Shown: piece by piece, positions 63,979-64,000 of the stretch
Position numbering within the stretch: the stretch's first letter is position 1
How the letters are laid out: the number at the start of each line of letters is the position of its first letter
Source: Streptosporangium becharense
GTDB taxonomy: Bacteria; Actinomycetota; Actinomycetes; Streptosporangiales; Streptosporangiaceae
NCBI RefSeq assembly: GCF_014204985.1
Contig: NZ_JACHMP010000001.1
Coordinates: 6,138,001-6,202,000, forward strand
Direction: 5' to 3'
DNA length: 64,000 bases
The notes under the pieces: generated by a model
Seen by the model: only the letters and a program-made list of their open reading frames with translations
What the model was told of the DNA's origin: nothing
Database searches by the model: none
Made by a program: the position numbers and the translations under genes

Positions 63979-64000
63979 GGGTTCAACCACTACCCGAAAA

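Overview
The window is high-GC DNA (about 70 percent G+C in genes) from a filamentous-type actinobacterium. The markers are a WhiB regulator, the coproporphyrin-type haem genes (hemE, hemY-like, hemQ), DUF1707 and DUF3000 proteins, frequent GTG starts, GTGA/ATGA gene overlaps and perfect GC-rich hairpin terminators. A Streptosporangium-like organism (Streptosporangiales) is my best guess, but no rRNA or other decisive marker is present. The content is mostly ordinary chromosomal metabolism. I see no insertion sequence, prophage, CRISPR array, tRNA or rRNA.

Layout. 1-5.0 kb: the end of a Vms1/Rv2629-type release-factor-like gene, a sugar MFS transporter, a uracil-DNA glycosylase, and a minus-strand PadR plus DUF1707 pair, followed by a gene-poor stretch with a 45-bp repeat. 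5.2-9.0 kb: a YdjM-type membrane hydrolase and aconitase; the aconitase upstream region holds a good DtxR/IdeR iron box and a GATATC-rich inverted repeat. 9.4-14.1 kb: a xylose-type ABC importer (binding protein, ATPase, permease) followed by a ROK repressor. 14.3-16.1 kb: two tandem secreted zinc metallopeptidases. 16.2-20 kb: dxs and an amino acid permease. 20-23.3 kb: a fadB/fadA beta-oxidation pair. 23.4-27.8 kb: a LacI regulator facing an operon of Gfo/Idh dehydrogenase, DUF993 aldolase-like protein and TIM-barrel isomerase. LacI palindromes sit at both outer ends, so this looks like a self-contained and probably uncharacterised sugar or polyol catabolic unit. 28-35 kb: an anti-sigma-like ATPase, a two-component system, a CPBP protease homologue, and an ABC-2 permease, ECF sigma and membrane protein operon. 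35-42.3 kb: RNase D with DUF3000, hemE, a DUF4349 lipoprotein, and hemY-hemQ. 42.4-54.7 kb: small unknowns, msrB, an aldehyde dehydrogenase, a RibD-type reductase, glgX, OsmC, an AidB-like acyl-CoA dehydrogenase, an ankyrin/HEAT fusion and a second DUF1707 protein. 54.7-58.5 kb: a sulfate-assimilation operon (leader peptide, sulfite reductase, 47-residue zinc ribbon, cysH, sirohydrochlorin chelatase). 58.7-64 kb: small proteins, YccF, BrkB, a ZTP riboswitch with glyA, a tiny upstream ORF with rsgA, and whiB.

How they fit together. Several units carry their own readable control: the LacI operators, the ROK repressor with the xyl-type importer, the cysteine-containing leader peptide before sulfite reductase, the ZTP riboswitch before glyA, and the iron box before the iron-sulfur enzyme aconitase. 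Many gene ends and gaps contain short degenerate GC-rich tandem repeats with unrelated units.
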